Of a stretch of DNA of 64,000 bases, positions 26,701-41,700 are shown piece after piece. Where the stretch lies: NCBI GenBank assembly GCA_011037195.1, contig JAAEAF010004382.1, positions 1-64,000 of the forward strand, in the 5' to 3' direction. The number at the start of each line of letters is the position of its first letter. The stretch's first letter is position 1. Below the pieces are notes generated by a model. That model was not told the DNA's origin and did not search any database. It worked only from the letters and a program-made list of their open reading frames with translations. The DNA is from Triatoma infestans (Eukaryota; Arthropoda; Insecta; Hemiptera; Reduviidae). The position numbers and the translations under genes were made by a program.

Positions 26701-29700
26701 TTTTATCACCTTGTGTTATGTCGATAGTGATATTAAAGTGTAAGTATTGTTTACAATGTTACTAATATTTGTTTTTAAAAATTGTACAATTAGTAGCATA
26801 AAATAATATTAAACTCATTTTTTTTTTCAGAATGAAAGATAATTTACAAAAATTCTATGAAAATTCTAATCCATCGTTAATACCCGAAGATTGGAAAATA
26901 GATAGCCGTTGTGCTGTGAAAATTGATAATAAATGGCATCGTGCAATTATTGAAGAAATTCTACCTGATGAAAATCTAATAAGAGTATGATAAAATATTT
27001 TGTTTGTTTTAAATTCTAACTAGTTCAATTTACTGCATCAATGTCGATACATCAGTATAAAAATTACCTGCTGGACCATTTGCCTTAAATTATGAATTTT
27101 ATTATTTTTATATTACCTCTAGGCCTACGGCGCCCAGCTTCTCACCACTCTTAACAGTATCAAGAAAATTCTCGTTTATTTACTACAACGTTTCGGTCCC
27201 CTGACACGCCGAGAAGTTGGCGATGCGCGGCATTGCGTGAATGCACTTCACTCAATTGTTCAATATTAATTTTTCTTTTGCAATAATTTCATTTAGCCAT
27301 GTTTAGAATCTGTAACCATGGTTACCTTAAATTGCTGTCTAAAACTGGATTGGAATGTGGACTATCGGTCCTTATTATACTTCAATTTAAAGATCTCGTC
27401 AAAAGCAATTAACCTCTATGGGGAGGGGTGGACTTGCCCACCTGGCGTCTTCGGCACCCAAAGCTCCGGGAGGGCGCTCCATCCCTCGACGCCCCCGACT
27501 CCTTACCCTTCTTAATATTCTCAAGCAAATTCTGTGTCAAATAGTGCAAGCCGCTTGAAAAAACCATACAGCCGAAATTTCAGTTTAACGCATTTCACAA
27601 AAAGATAACTGTTACTGAAACTAAAAATAGCTTACATTTTAATAGATACAGAAGAGATTATTATTATTATTGTCATTAATTAATTTTTTCCCTATAGAGT
27701 GTAAGTAAAGATAAATCCCGTAGGGTGTCTTCGTTAAAACCTTAATGAGTTTTTGTGTTGCAGAAATTTGCGTACTATAAATGTAATAACTTCGAATATT
27801 ACAGCCTTCCTGTGCGGTTGTAACATGCTCTGTAGCCAAACCCCAATTCACTGATTGTGAGCATAGCAATCATTGGGGCTAAACCAATTGTTAATATACT
27901 GGCAAAATCGACGTCTTACCCAGTTGCATCTAAGATGCAACATCTTAGTTTTATGGTACTCTCGGATTTTTTCACTCCTGCTTTCAATAAAATATTCACC
28001 ATTGGGTATAACAACATCGATTATCTAACATTCTTGCTTCTTTTTTTTTTTTTTATCTTGGCAGTATATTCATCTCACAATGGCTACTCTATTGTCAGAA
28101 CTGTCTACACATCTCAGTATATTTTAACCTCCCAATGCCGGTGGACATATGCATAATATGAGATTTCTTCTTGTTGCTTTCCTGCAAATTATATTGGAGC
28201 AGTTCCAAACATCCTGCTGTTATATATACTTTCCTAAGAGGAATTATACTTCTCGCTGTCTTTAATTGCTCCAAGAATATCTCTACGATAAAAGCCTATT
28301 GGCTATTATTAATCTTTATGTTTTCGGGTACAGATGATAACCTTTGAGAAGACTCTCACAAGATGATCAAATGTTGATTTCCTCCATATAAGCTGGCCTT
28401 TTATCGGTCATGAAGCGTTTTTACTCACACTGTCTTTAAATATTATTATTATTACCTTTTTTAATAGGTTTGCAAATCAAGTTAGAAAGTCAATGAAGTA
28501 GGTATCTCAGCAATAATATTGTAAATATATGATACACGAGTATAAAGTAAATAAATATGTATGAACATTAAAGTAATATATCAATCTATAATTCTTGGGT
28601 TTCGCAGGAAATCTTAAAATATCTTCACAATCGTGTTTTTTTTCATATTGTGCTAAATGCAACAGACACGGTCGTGTATATAAATATGACGAATAGTCAG
28701 TTGAGAGAGTCCCATTGTCGGCCTCGCAGGGCTGGCCTTGGATTTTATTTAACATATCAGTAAGGATTTGCAAGCAAGCCACTTCCGTTCATGATATCTA
28801 ATTGCTACCTTGAAATGTAGAGCCGCCTGACAAAATGGCATTATATGGCTTTTTACTTTAGCTATTCATTAATTGTGATTGTCATTTTAGAGTTAATAAC
28901 TTTATTATAACAATTCTCAAAGCTCTTATTTCATCAGACTCTTGAGCTTCACAATTTCTTTTGATCAGAAACCATTCTTTCACTCTGTGATCCACAGATG
29001 TAAGTTTGGTATCTTGAACATAAAGTTAGGTTGAAATAAAACAAAGTATTTTTTAGGTATACGTACCAGATGAAGGTATAACAGAAGTTGTGGATGTATC
29101 CAATTTAAGGAAGCTTGATGAGCAATTTCTAGCTCAGCGTGACGGTGTGTCAAAATGTCATTTAGGTGGATTGCTGCCATCACTTGATAATTGGTCTAAA
29201 ACATCCATCACTGAATTTGAAGAATTTGTCAAGACCAGTGCTGGTAATTTGTACATTACAAAAATGGTAAGTTTAAAATGCAGATTTTCTTTTTTTTTTT
29301 TATTTATATATTTTTTTAATTTTTATTTTTATTCCTGTTTTGCAGACACAAAGTGAGATGAAGGCAAATTCTTTACCAGTAGAACTGTTTAAAAGATCTG
29401 TAATACCTGCTGGACCATTAGAAGCTGCTAGAGATACATGGACCAGTTTTAATCATTATCTTAGAATGATGGGACTTGCCAAGGCCGACAATGTGTATGT
29501 TTTTGTTTTGTTTATTTGAAAGTAGCTATTTATGAAGGAAAAGGATTGTGAGTTTCGGTCTTTTTTGGAAAAAAAAAACTTAAATTCTTGCCAACGTTTC
29601 GACAAATATATTGTCTTTTTCAAGGCATAAAAAATAAAAAAATAAAAACTATTAAATAATCTTTAAAACATATCAAACTTGAAAACTTTTTATTTACAAA

Positions 29701-32700
29701 ATTATACATAAGTTTTCAAGTTTGATATGTTTTAAAGATTATTTAATAGTTTTTATTTTTTTATTTTTTATGCCTTGAAAAAGGCAATATATTTGTCGAA
29801 ACGTTGGCAAGAATTTAAGTTTTTTTTGTTTTTTGTTTTTTTCAAAAAAAACCGAAACTCACAATCCTTTTCCTTCATACAAGCAACGGTCGAGAAGAAT
29901 CTTCCATAGCTATTTATTTTGTCTGTGGCGGGTTAAATTTAAGTATATTCTCTGATTAGTGAAATTGCCGCTAGTTTGGGGTGGTATTTAAGTCTCCCCT
30001 TTTAACTTGACATATTAGCTAAATTAAATTATTAAAAACATTTCCAAACTTCCCCGTTGACTACATTTGAAAATAAGGTCTTCCAGAAGATGAATTTGAA
30101 AAAGGAAGAAACGTTATTAATATGATGGCCTGGCATAAATGACGAATTTATAAAAAATTGAAAAATTACGGCTAAATTGTAGTTAAAAATCTACATATAG
30201 AAGAAGGAATAATAATAGTGAAATGTTGATTTCACAACAACTTAATAAGATTATCTGAAATACCTGCTTTAATATGGAAAATGTCTTGCCTTTAATATCA
30301 GTAATATTATTATCTTTAATGGTTTGCTTTGTTTTTAGAAACGAAAGAATAATAAATGGAACAAAAATATCATCTAAAGAAAATGCTTTGAATTGAATTA
30401 ATATCTAACAGATAAACTTCAATATTATTATAAATATTGATAGAATTAGAAATTGAGAGTGAGATTAGAAATAAAATAGTGAGAGCAAATCCTATATATT
30501 AAACGATTGAACGAAGACCGTCACTTTATTAGAATATAACATTAAATACCTGTGAATACTGTAAAGAGAATTTGAACAAAATCTTAATTAAAAAATTAAG
30601 TCCCAACTTAATAATAATAGATGATGAAAATTTTTATATTTAAATTGCCGAATCGCTAAGTTCCTGAGTTAAGTAACACTAGAGAAAAACTTGCAAAAAT
30701 GACTACTTAAACAAATTGTCCAAAGAAGCAATAAATTTACTGGCAAAAAAAGAAGAAAATTGTGCGCTCTAGAATAACCATTACCCATAAAAACAATTTA
30801 ATCATATAATCATTTAATAAAGTATGTTTGTTGTATGAGAGAATACTCATAGAAACGATTAAACAAACTCTCACAAGAAGAAAGAAACGAAAAGAAAATA
30901 CGGATAGACATGAAATTATGAACATTGAAATAAAGTACACAAATAGACTAGAAATAAAAATAAATGAAATTAGAGAAATGAAAAGATACTAGAAATTATG
31001 AACCCTGAAATAAAGAAATCAGTTAAGATTGAAATCAAATAAAATGTCTGAAGATAATATAATACAAATAAAATATTAAAGATAGTAAGGAGCAACTCAT
31101 AGGAGTTGTTACTCTATTTTTTTTTTTTTTTTTTTTTTTTTAATAAAATTTTAGGACAAAAGATCATCCTCAACCTCGAAGAGAAGTAAGATTATTCCTC
31201 TGCATAAGAAAGGCAGTAAAACTAACATGGAGAAAACAAATACATCACCCTGATATATATATATATATATATCAACTTTTTACTCAATTACGACTGTTTT
31301 CATATAGAGCTAGTTATAAAAAAAGCAAGCCGGTTTAAGGAAAAAGTATTCATTTAAAAACCGTCTTCGGAATACAATTTTAAAATATGTAACAGCAACC
31401 AAAGAGAGATCAGCAACTAAAGATAGTAAGAGAAGAGAAACAAACCCAAGCACTCTCTCGGATTGGAGTGGGAGAAACTATAAATATAGCGGCGGACAGT
31501 TAAAGACAGTTCGATACAGTTCAGGACAGTTCATATAGCCAATCACTACGTGCCATTGCCCATTTACCACTAACCATTCTCTATTGTAAAGTCCAGGCAG
31601 TCTGTGTCTCTTTATTAATATATTAGTTAACCAGTGTTAAACAAAGTCAATCTTATTTCATCAACCAGTCAAATTCTCTCCACCTAACACATCCATTATA
31701 TATATATATATTTAGGCTTAGATATTGCTAAAGAAAATTACTTAAGCACTTATTACTTATTTTTTTATACTATGTATTGAAAAAAAAAATATATTGCCCT
31801 AATAAGGGACTTATTTAAAAACAATGCTGCGTAACATCGGTTGTAATAAATGGCTAGAAAAGAGGAGCTAGACAGAGTTGTAAATCTCTCACCATCAATC
31901 TCATGGTGTAATGTTGGAGTAAGTACTTAGCTAGCAATCTTAAATTTGTCGACGATAAGTTCTCATGGCGAGCAGCGAAAAGAATTAAAAACCATGATGA
32001 GCAATGGGGGAATGCAAAAATTAGGACTTCTGCCAAATTGTAATAAATTAATGGCAACTGGTGAAGTGAATATATAGAATATATAATTGAAGGTCTTCAG
32101 ATTGAATATGTATTTGAGTTGTATATCTCGAACAAACATATGATCATTTACTAACTTCATAAGGAGTTCCAAAGAAGATTAGTTCTGGCCTGGTGCAAAT
32201 ATTGGACGTAAAAAAGATTAATTAATAAAAAGTGAAGTGGAAATTAAATGGTGAAGTATAATTTCTAATAATGACATCTAATGGATGTCAAATGGGTAGT
32301 GATTCAATCGTTAAAAATTAAAACAAATATGGTATAGAAAGAAGTAAACTGAGCTTTAAAAAGTGAGATAGGTTGTTGAATGAAACAACTAGGAATGTAA
32401 AGGATACGCAAACACTTTTTATAAATTGGTCTGGCTATATTGCAAGAAGGTTAAATAGCCAACTACTAAATAGTAACAGAACGGAATCTCTTTAAATAAT
32501 TGGGGAAGAAATGGAAGATAGTAAAATGGTAAGATTGAGTAACATCAGGTAAGATTGAGAAACAACTCCAAATGTTATATTTGTATTTATATTTTATTAT
32601 TTGATTATTATTATTATTATTATTATTATTATGTTGATAGTACCCATTAATATTTTTTTTTTTTTTTTCAATTTAAGGCGCATGGTCACTGGCGCCCGGA

Positions 32701-35700
32701 ACCTTCTCAGTGCTCTGCTGGCCAAAGGACAGTGTTCTCTCGTTACAGACAACACTGTCCATCACCGGACAGTGAGCTGTAGAGGCTCCTAAGAAGAAAA
32801 AATCTAAGGGTAGCACTGCTGGACTCGAACCCGGGTCCTTCGCGTGCTAACCATTTAGCTATTCCCTTCCCTCATGAATGCTTTACTTTACATAATAAAT
32901 ATTATTTGTAGAATATAACAATTAAGGCCAACAAACAAAATCATTTCTAATAGACTTTCATCTTTATTATAAATATTTTTTTTAAACTGAACGGTACTTC
33001 TAATTTATTCTTGAATAATTGATTAATTTTGATTGTGTATAATTTTATTTTTGGTTTAATTATTTTTTATAATTACTTAAATTAGAACCAAGTGGGATGT
33101 TGATGGCAACATAATTACTGAAGGTACAAAAGAAGAGAATGATATTGTTTTATCGGAAGCTAAATTATTACAAGAAATACTTTCAGCATCTTTCAATACA
33201 CCTGAGCGACTGGAGGTAGGTTATCTTATTGCTCTTTTATGCTACTCGATTGTTGCCATGGAAAACATCAGATATTCAGATTGAGACCTAGTGCTTTTCA
33301 CTTCATCCTATTGTTATAAAACATAATTTCGAAACACTTGGATTGTTGCTTATCTTTCAGAATCTTAATTATTTTTTAATGAAAGGCGCGTCATATCGTG
33401 GTCATTGGCGCTCGAAGTCTTCTCAGTGCACTGTCGGCTTCTGGACAGTGTTCTTTCGTTACAGACAACACTGTCCATCATCGGACAGTGAGCTTTGGAG
33501 ACTCGTAGAAACAAAAAAAAAAATCCCGGGACCTCCGTTTAGGGTCCACCAGCTACTTCTGAGCTTAATCCCTTCTTTGTCTTAGTTAATGTTTTTATTT
33601 TTAAAATATATATTTTTCTTTAGATAAGCGAATCAACGCAGATTGATATCCATGACGTAGCGGTGAAATGGTTGCCACCTGAACCGGTCATGGCATTAGA
33701 ATTTATTGGGACACCCACATTTGTAGACGATGATTGTAATATTTATATACAAGATTTTATGAGAAGTTTGTATCTTTTTAAGTTGTCATCGCATTAATTA
33801 ACCTAAACATTTTGCCCCTTTTTTTTTAGAATAATAATTTTTTTTCTGTGTATTTCCATAGGTACGTTAACATTACCACAGATTAGTGAAGATTTAACTA
33901 GTAAATTTGAAAATACCTTACCCACACCGTACGATCTACAGTGGACACCAGGTGATATCTGTGCCGCACAATATTTTGTCGATAAAAAATGGTATCGAGG
34001 TCTTGTTAAAAAGGTAACTTTTTATCAAATAAAAGTTTTGTCATTTTATATTTTGTTAAATACGTACAATGCAGTGTTTTATATTAAGATGTTCGTAATG
34101 CTCTTTACCAACTATAAGCGGTTTAGTGATGATTTAAGCTATGCTTTCTATTTTCTGCTTTACCATACTAAAACACCAAATCTTCTCAGAACAATGTGAT
34201 AGAATTTGGTAAAAGCATTACTTGTAATAATTTTACATTTATAACAAATTATTATTTTTTCGTCTTCAATTTAAAGATCTCGTCAAAAGCAATTAACCCG
34301 TATGGGGAGGGGTGGACTTGCCCACCTGGCGTCTTCACTTATCGGTTTTATTTTTACTTTCTTTTACTTTCTAAAGAAGAGAGCATAACGATCTTATAAA
34401 TTTCAGGTTGGAGTTCTAACATTGTAATTTCAAAATAAAAAAAAATCTGGTATGAAACACTCACACAACTTTCTCTTACTCCAGTTCTCAATATTATAAT
34501 TGACAAATTTTATATCAATGTAAACAATGTTTATGTTTGGCCGTTGTTAATTAAACAAGCTAAAAATTTTTACAGTTTGTGTACGAAATTTAATGAAATT
34601 CGTCGAAAACTGAAAAAAAAAAAAAAACTGTTCAGTAAAAGCGCACTTCCGATTTACCAATTTTCTTGAAACTTCGAAATTTTTGGCCATCTATTTATTT
34701 CTAATTAATTTCTTTTGGATGATAGAATTATATAATCAACTATGATAGCACTTAAGAGAAAAACTAATTCCCACACCCTCCCCTAAAAGTACCCTTAAAT
34801 AATTTTTCCAGAGAAATGTTTTTATATAAAAGTTGTAGATCTTTGAATGTTTAGTTTATATTGAAGTTTCAAGAAAATCGCGAAAAAGTGAAAAAATCAT
34901 TTAGTAAAGTGTTAAAACAAAAGCACTTCCGGTTATCCGATTTTCCTCAAACTCGGAATTCCAACAACATATTTAATTCTAATTAATATGAATGAATGAA
35001 TGAATTATGAATTATTTATTTATTTGTTAAGATTATACAATCTTTACAAAGAGAGTTGGCTTAACTAGTTTTAACTATTTTATTACAAACAGTGTAATTA
35101 TTATAAACCATCGACAGTACCAAAATTAATGTTAAGAATATTAACACATATAAAGCAACATAAACATAAGAAAATAAACTAAAACTTCTCTAAACAAGGA
35201 AACTAAAACAAAGTACTTGTATTTACAAAAAATTTTATTTTATTTTTTTTTTTTTGACTAAAGACTAAACAAAAACATTCACTATATCCTGCCTAACTAA
35301 ACAAAAATATCTCAATTAATTAAAAGACAAATGCAAAGATAATAAGAGAAAGTGTTTTGATCATAAGTATATAAGTTAACAACAATCAGGATAGTAAACA
35401 ATTTTTTAATTTATTTCTTTTGTTGATAGCGTTCATTGTAAATAAGTATAAATGTTTTTGTTTAATAACACATTTAGTCGAGAATAATATTGATAGATCA
35501 CAGGTATCAGAGGAATGAATGTAAAGATATTGATGACGTAACCGTTCATAGAAAGGGCAGAGCCAAAAGAAATGTTGAAGATTATCAGAACTGTTAGACG
35601 TACAAGTTGGACAAAATTTATCTGGGCAAAACTGAATTTTCTGCTTGTTTATATAAATAGAAGGGCCACTGTCACAAGATAAACGAAGTTGACATAACAG

Positions 35701-38700
35701 TCTCAATATGTTGATATTATTCCTCTTTAAATATTCCTCCTCTTGACCCAAAGAGCTCACGTTTCTAAAAATACTATTATATTTTGAATTTATAACTTTT
35801 TCTATGTCCAAACTTACAAAATTGTTTTTTAGTTTCTCCTTCATATCTCTTAGATTAATTTGAACAAAATGAGCATCTTGTCGATCCCAAACATCCTGAG
35901 CCCCTATAATACCCAAAACTCTTTCAAGTGATGCAGCCCAATTGAACGGTATAAAGCTATTATTTCTCAGCCCAAAAAGACGATTATAGCATTGCTTTAA
36001 AAGAGTGTGTTCAGGAACGGATAATATTTTATACCAATACTTCAACATTCTATTGAATACCTCAGCCTTCAAATGTGGCATGCCAGTTTCTAGCCGGACG
36101 TATGCACTCGGCGTATTACGTGGGAGGTGTAGTAAATATTTGAAAAACTTAACTTGAACACTCTCTATTTTATCACAATATGCAGAAGCCCAGATTTCAG
36201 AGCAATATAAAAGTACAGAGTTCACCATCGACTTGAATAAAAGAGTTTTAGCTCGCCATACGTCACAGTTATAATAAGATAGAATTTTGATTACTTTAAT
36301 TCTAATTAATATTATTTAAATGACCGAATTGTGCAATAAACTGAAATAGCACTTTGGAGGAAAACCTAACCTCCCCCCTCCCCCAAAAGTGCCCTTAAAT
36401 GAATTTTTCCAGAGAAATGTTTCAAATAAAAGTTGTAGCTCCTTGTATGTGTAGTTGATATACCAGGATTAAAGAAAATCGTTGGAGCCATTTTTGAGAA
36501 AAACCCAAAAAAGTAAAAAAAAAAACTAGTAAAGTGGTACTTCCGGTTGAGGAATTTTGACAGATAACGCACAGTCAGATCGCATCATGATATCTAAACG
36601 GAACATTAAGTTTCAGCTTTCTACGGTTTTTCGTTTTAGAGCTATGCTGTTCACATACACACACCCACACACACACCATTTGCTAAAAACCACTTTTTTG
36701 GACTCAGGGGACCTCAAAACGGATATTTCCGGTGAAAACTCTATATCGAAAATTTGACACGATTACAATACTGCTTCTTACTATAGGAGTAAGAGAAAGT
36801 AAAAAAAGGAATCGAACTAATTATTAGTGCAACTAAACAAATACATTATAATAAGAAGTGTTATATAGTAAAGTTTGATAAACTAGAGATAATGTAACTA
36901 AGTAATTTGGAGTTAGAGAAAGTCTAGTGAGTGTTTCACATCAGATTTTTTTTTTTTTTTTAAGGGGCACCGAAAATGTTTTTGCACCCGGGCCCTGATG
37001 CATAGTTGACCGGCCCTGTAATTGATAAGCGTTAAGTACTTGCTAAAATTACGAAGAATGTAATTTCAAAGAACGAGTTTTTCTATGTTCTTGAACGGAT
37101 TTTCTTATACTTCTGAACTTGATACACTATCTACATATGGTCTTTATAACTTTTATTTGAAACCTGACTTGCAGCGTCAGACTTTTTACTAAACTTTCTT
37201 TAAAATTAATTACATTCCCTCACCTAATGAGTTAGTAAAATTTTTAGTTTCACAGAAAAGTTTGTCAACTAAAACTATAGGATTTACGTAAGAGAAAGTC
37301 ACTGAATTTTCACACCAGATTATCTCAAAAATATGGCTATTTTAGGTTGATTTTGGAAATGAATTTTATACGATTATAATTTATTGCAGTTGTAATACGT
37401 TTCTGTTTTAGACATTGAGTGATGGACAAGTTCTTGTACAGTTTGTCGATTATGGCAATGTAGATCCCTGTCCTGAAGGAACTCTTAGGAAGAAACCATC
37501 AATGACAGCCATACCTGTACAAGCAACTTGTTTTAAACTTCATACTATAGCGCCAGTATGTATGAATATATTATTTCAACATCGTAAAATGAAATTTTGC
37601 TCAATCAAATAAATAATTAAATTTTTACAGGCGCATACAGATGGAAAATGGAAACGAGAAGATTTGGATAATATTCACTCTTCTGTATCAACAAAGAATT
37701 GCCGCGTTGAACTGGAAGCTATAGCTGATGGTTATGGGGTAAGTCATGGTATTTGGTAAAGTATATTTTACTGTTAATAACCTAATAACATTATTTTTGT
37801 GAAGAGAAATCTATCTCCTTTGAAAGTTATTTAAGCACGGTATTTTTGAAGTTATTTGAAGTACTTATCCCACCCTTTCCTTGAAAGGGCTTTGAAGTAA
37901 ATCTTTTTTGTTACTCTTCCTTCCATTCAAGGTTTAGGCCTGAACTAGCACTTCTGCAGTAACTTTGTATTTGTTTCTCTCCATCATTTTGAGATTGTTC
38001 CACTTCTCTTCTTTCATCCGATTGGTTAAGTATTCCCTGCTGAGTAAAATTTGAGAAATCCATTCTCATGATCTATAGGTTTTTATTCTTTCTCCTGTTC
38101 ACTTACATTTTAATTAATCTTGATTTAGTTTTTTACTCCTAAAATCCATGTTTTGTTTGAAAACTTGCTTAGATTCTGAAACCACATTAGATTAGATTAG
38201 TTATGAGTGAATGGCTTCAAGACCCAAACCCACTGCGACCTAAAAGATATATTGTGGTGCTTTTGGGATCAGTATTTATACATAGAATGAAAGCCGCCTT
38301 TAAATGCATAATATTTAAGTACAAATTAGCGAGAGACTATATAGTAATAAACTAGAGTTTGTCTGTGGATAGCCTCAGACCAAGATGCACACAAATGCAA
38401 GTATTATATTTATGTAAATAGTGTTCATTGAAAAATCCAGGAGTATTTATGTATTTATAAAAATTGGGTGCTTTCTTTTTTCGTTTACCTTCTATTAAAT
38501 AATATTTCGACTTACTTTATTGTCTTTGATTCTGTTGTAAATATTGTGTTTCTTTAAAAGTTTATCTTCTGGAGTTATAATTATTGCATTTTGTACTTTT
38601 TTCGAATAATTTTTCTGGCAGCGGCACTAGAAGGTTGAACCTCTTTACTTTCTCACTGCTTTAGGAGTAATCGATCATGTTAAAAACATTTGGCATACAG

Positions 38701-41700
38701 TCCAAGAAAGCCAAGGCTTTCCAGGCGGCGATTTTTATTGGGAGGGCTTGTGGTAAGCAGCATTTTCCGTTCCAACCACCGTTTTGATTCTGGCCTTCAC
38801 TACCAATTCGCAGTAAATAATCGATTGTATTTAATTTTTGAAATTGAATATTCCCTGAATTACATATTTTCAGGTTCTCTGAATAAGATTGAGCCAATAA
38901 GCGGTGAGCATTATTATGCTCGTATTATTCAGGTTCAGCACCGATTTCTTGATGTCGAATTTGGATTCGAAATACCTCTCAGGTGTATATTTGAGCATTT
39001 ATATACATATTAATAGTAAGTGAAAAGCCCATTAAGGCGTCTGCCTGTATCTAAATCAGTACTTCGGAATTCAAAAAAACAATGTTTAGTCTTTAAAGTG
39101 ACAGTTTGGTAAATCTTCATATCTCTTCGCTATAGAAATATGGGTAAGTCCAGCATTACATTGGATGTCAGCGAATTTGCCTGCTTTCGTTTAGTGGCCA
39201 AGTGACTTGTCGCTAGAGTAGATCTTTGGATTTATTTGGTTACGGTTATGACTTGAGCTGTCTTTATTGCTTTTTCTCAGTTGCAGTTCATTAATCAGAA
39301 ACTAAAATTTAAAAAAAAAATAATAATGTTATTGTTTAAAAAGAAGGAAAATGTTTGTAGATCAAAAGGTTAATAATGGCTAATGGGAAAGATGCAATAG
39401 CACTTTGGGTAGCAAACAGATGGGCTAGATATGCTAATGAACCACTAGTAGAATATTTGCAAAAAATGGATTTAAAAGACAAAGAAGAAACGGAACAGCT
39501 TGAAGAGGATGTTAATGAAGATGGATCGGTAGAAGACAGACAGGTAATATAGATGTTTTTTATATCAGTGTCTAGAAAATATGAATGAGTGACATGTATA
39601 ATGCTGGGCTTAGTATATTTACAAAAAAAAAAGAAATTATTTGCCATAAAAATTAATAAAATAATAATTAATAATGATTTATAATCATTAAAAAAGGTAA
39701 TAGACAGACATCTATTTGTATAACGAATGTTCACTTGTTGATGTTTCTCATCAGTATTTGCGACTGTTATACATGATAATTTACATCAGTTTGTAATCAG
39801 TTCTTTTCATTTTGTCCCTACCGAACTTCAATTTTTCCTTTCCAATTATCGCTGGTGCTTCACAAGATAGTGCCTTGGTCATTTGTTTTTGCCGTAATTC
39901 CGAGCTCTCCAGATTCATAAGTTCCCTATAAAAAGGTTTAAAGGTGCGGGGCGAATACAAGTAAATTCATCAAAAAGCAAAAACATCATCTTTATAGTTC
40001 CTCATGCCACCATTTTTCCGATCTTTCTCTTTAATCTTTGATGGCAAAACAGAAAAACTTCGGATTCCAAGAGTTTCGGCTTTTTCATACATTTTCATCA
40101 ACTTCGGTTTCAAGATATAACGCACTTCTTAAATATACTCTTACAAAGAAATCAACGTTTTCACACAATCTTGATAAACCAAACTCTTACTAAGAATGAA
40201 AATCTGAAGCTAATCAGAACCAACAAAAAGAAGCATGTTGTGGTGAAGAAGTTTCAGATGTTGTCCAGCATTGCCGGCCCATCTACCATAAATTCCATGA
40301 GTCCACTTATGCTCACCCTGAACACTCATTCAAAGATTGTCACCCTAGACCATCTAAAAAAAATCCAAGTCGCTGCTGAAACCCTGTGCCCTCAATGAAA
40401 CTTAAAACAGTGCTTACCATTTTTTCCGTCATATCTCCTGCACGTTTCTTTTTATAAATATATCGTACAGTGGTACGATCATCGTCCTTTATTCCTCGAC
40501 CTCTCTACTGGTGCCAATAGGAAGAAACTTCTTAACATATATAACCCTTTCCAAGTTTATTCCTCTGTTAAATTTCAAGGTCAGGGAAGATCTAAAGAGG
40601 ATATCTTCTCCTCCACTAGCCGGTATGTACCTAAGCTTCTAAAATTTTCTCTGCATGATACCGTCGCAGCCCGTCAGAAGGTTTATTTCAGTCAGTACTA
40701 TATCTCCCCACAGAATCTGCAGGTTCTTAAACTTCTTCAGCTGCCTCATGAGCATACAATGCCCCTTGAAGAAATGTCAGAGTTAGCACGCCTCAGAACT
40801 TTTACAGTCGTAAGCACTCAGAAAAGTCTTGGCCTATCACATCCTGGGAAGGTATTCCAGAGTAGTAATCTCTTGACTTCCCCCTCGTTTCTGAACTCTT
40901 CTTACAGAAGCTGAAGTGGGTTCCACAAAACATTCTATGAAGAGGGGTTTACTGCGCTTTTTATTTTCTTAAATCATTACGTTTTCCTATGATTTCCATA
41001 CCATTTTTGAACCAATGACCACATGAACACATGCTTTGATGGCCATTTGACTATCAGATAGGATCAATCTCATGATTTCGATAATTGCTTTCGAGGAGTT
41101 ATTGGACACCTCTTTCAATTCGTGACTTTCCGCCTAGATAACGCTGGGAAAGTTGCCCATTACCATGTGTGCTTGGTTCTAGCCCCACCTATACCACCCG
41201 CGCAGTTCCCAAAAGAGTCTGTGGGAAAACTATTGACATGTATGGATGAGCTTGTTTGTGTGAAGTAAGGTCTTGTAAATTAAGTTCATGTGGTCAAACA
41301 TGGAAGTCTTGAAACAATGTCAAATCTATGACCGCAGAACATGCAGAATAATAACATTACATTATATGTTTAATAATATTATCGCCCTATGTTCTTTAAT
41401 TTTATTGTTGCTTTCTTTTAGAAACAAAAACTTATTCATTTATTATAAATTTCAGAGCGATGAAGAAGAAGTTAGTAAAGGCGATGAAGAAGAAGTTAGT
41501 AAAGGCGAAGAAGATAATTCCAATAATTCAGACGTGGAAAGAAGCGGTGATTTAGAATTAGCAGATTCTAAGTTATCTTATGGTGAAGATGGCGATGATG
41601 ATGACGATGAATTTAATGATAAACTTAGTAAAAGAGTATTACATTGGTCTTGGCTAGTTTCCAATCATGAAGAGCTGGTATTTCAATGATAAAAATGTCA

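Noticed and set aside
27183..27240. Third hammerhead-like motif around ACAACGTTTCGG
   Set aside because: The CUGANGA core and stem II are not intact on either strand.
38874..39000. Exon-like stretch (GSLNKIEPISGEHYYARIIQ) after an AG in Tudor intron 22
   Set aside because: Read in the phase left by exon 22 it hits a stop at once, while exons 22 and 23 join cleanly in phase 0 without it.
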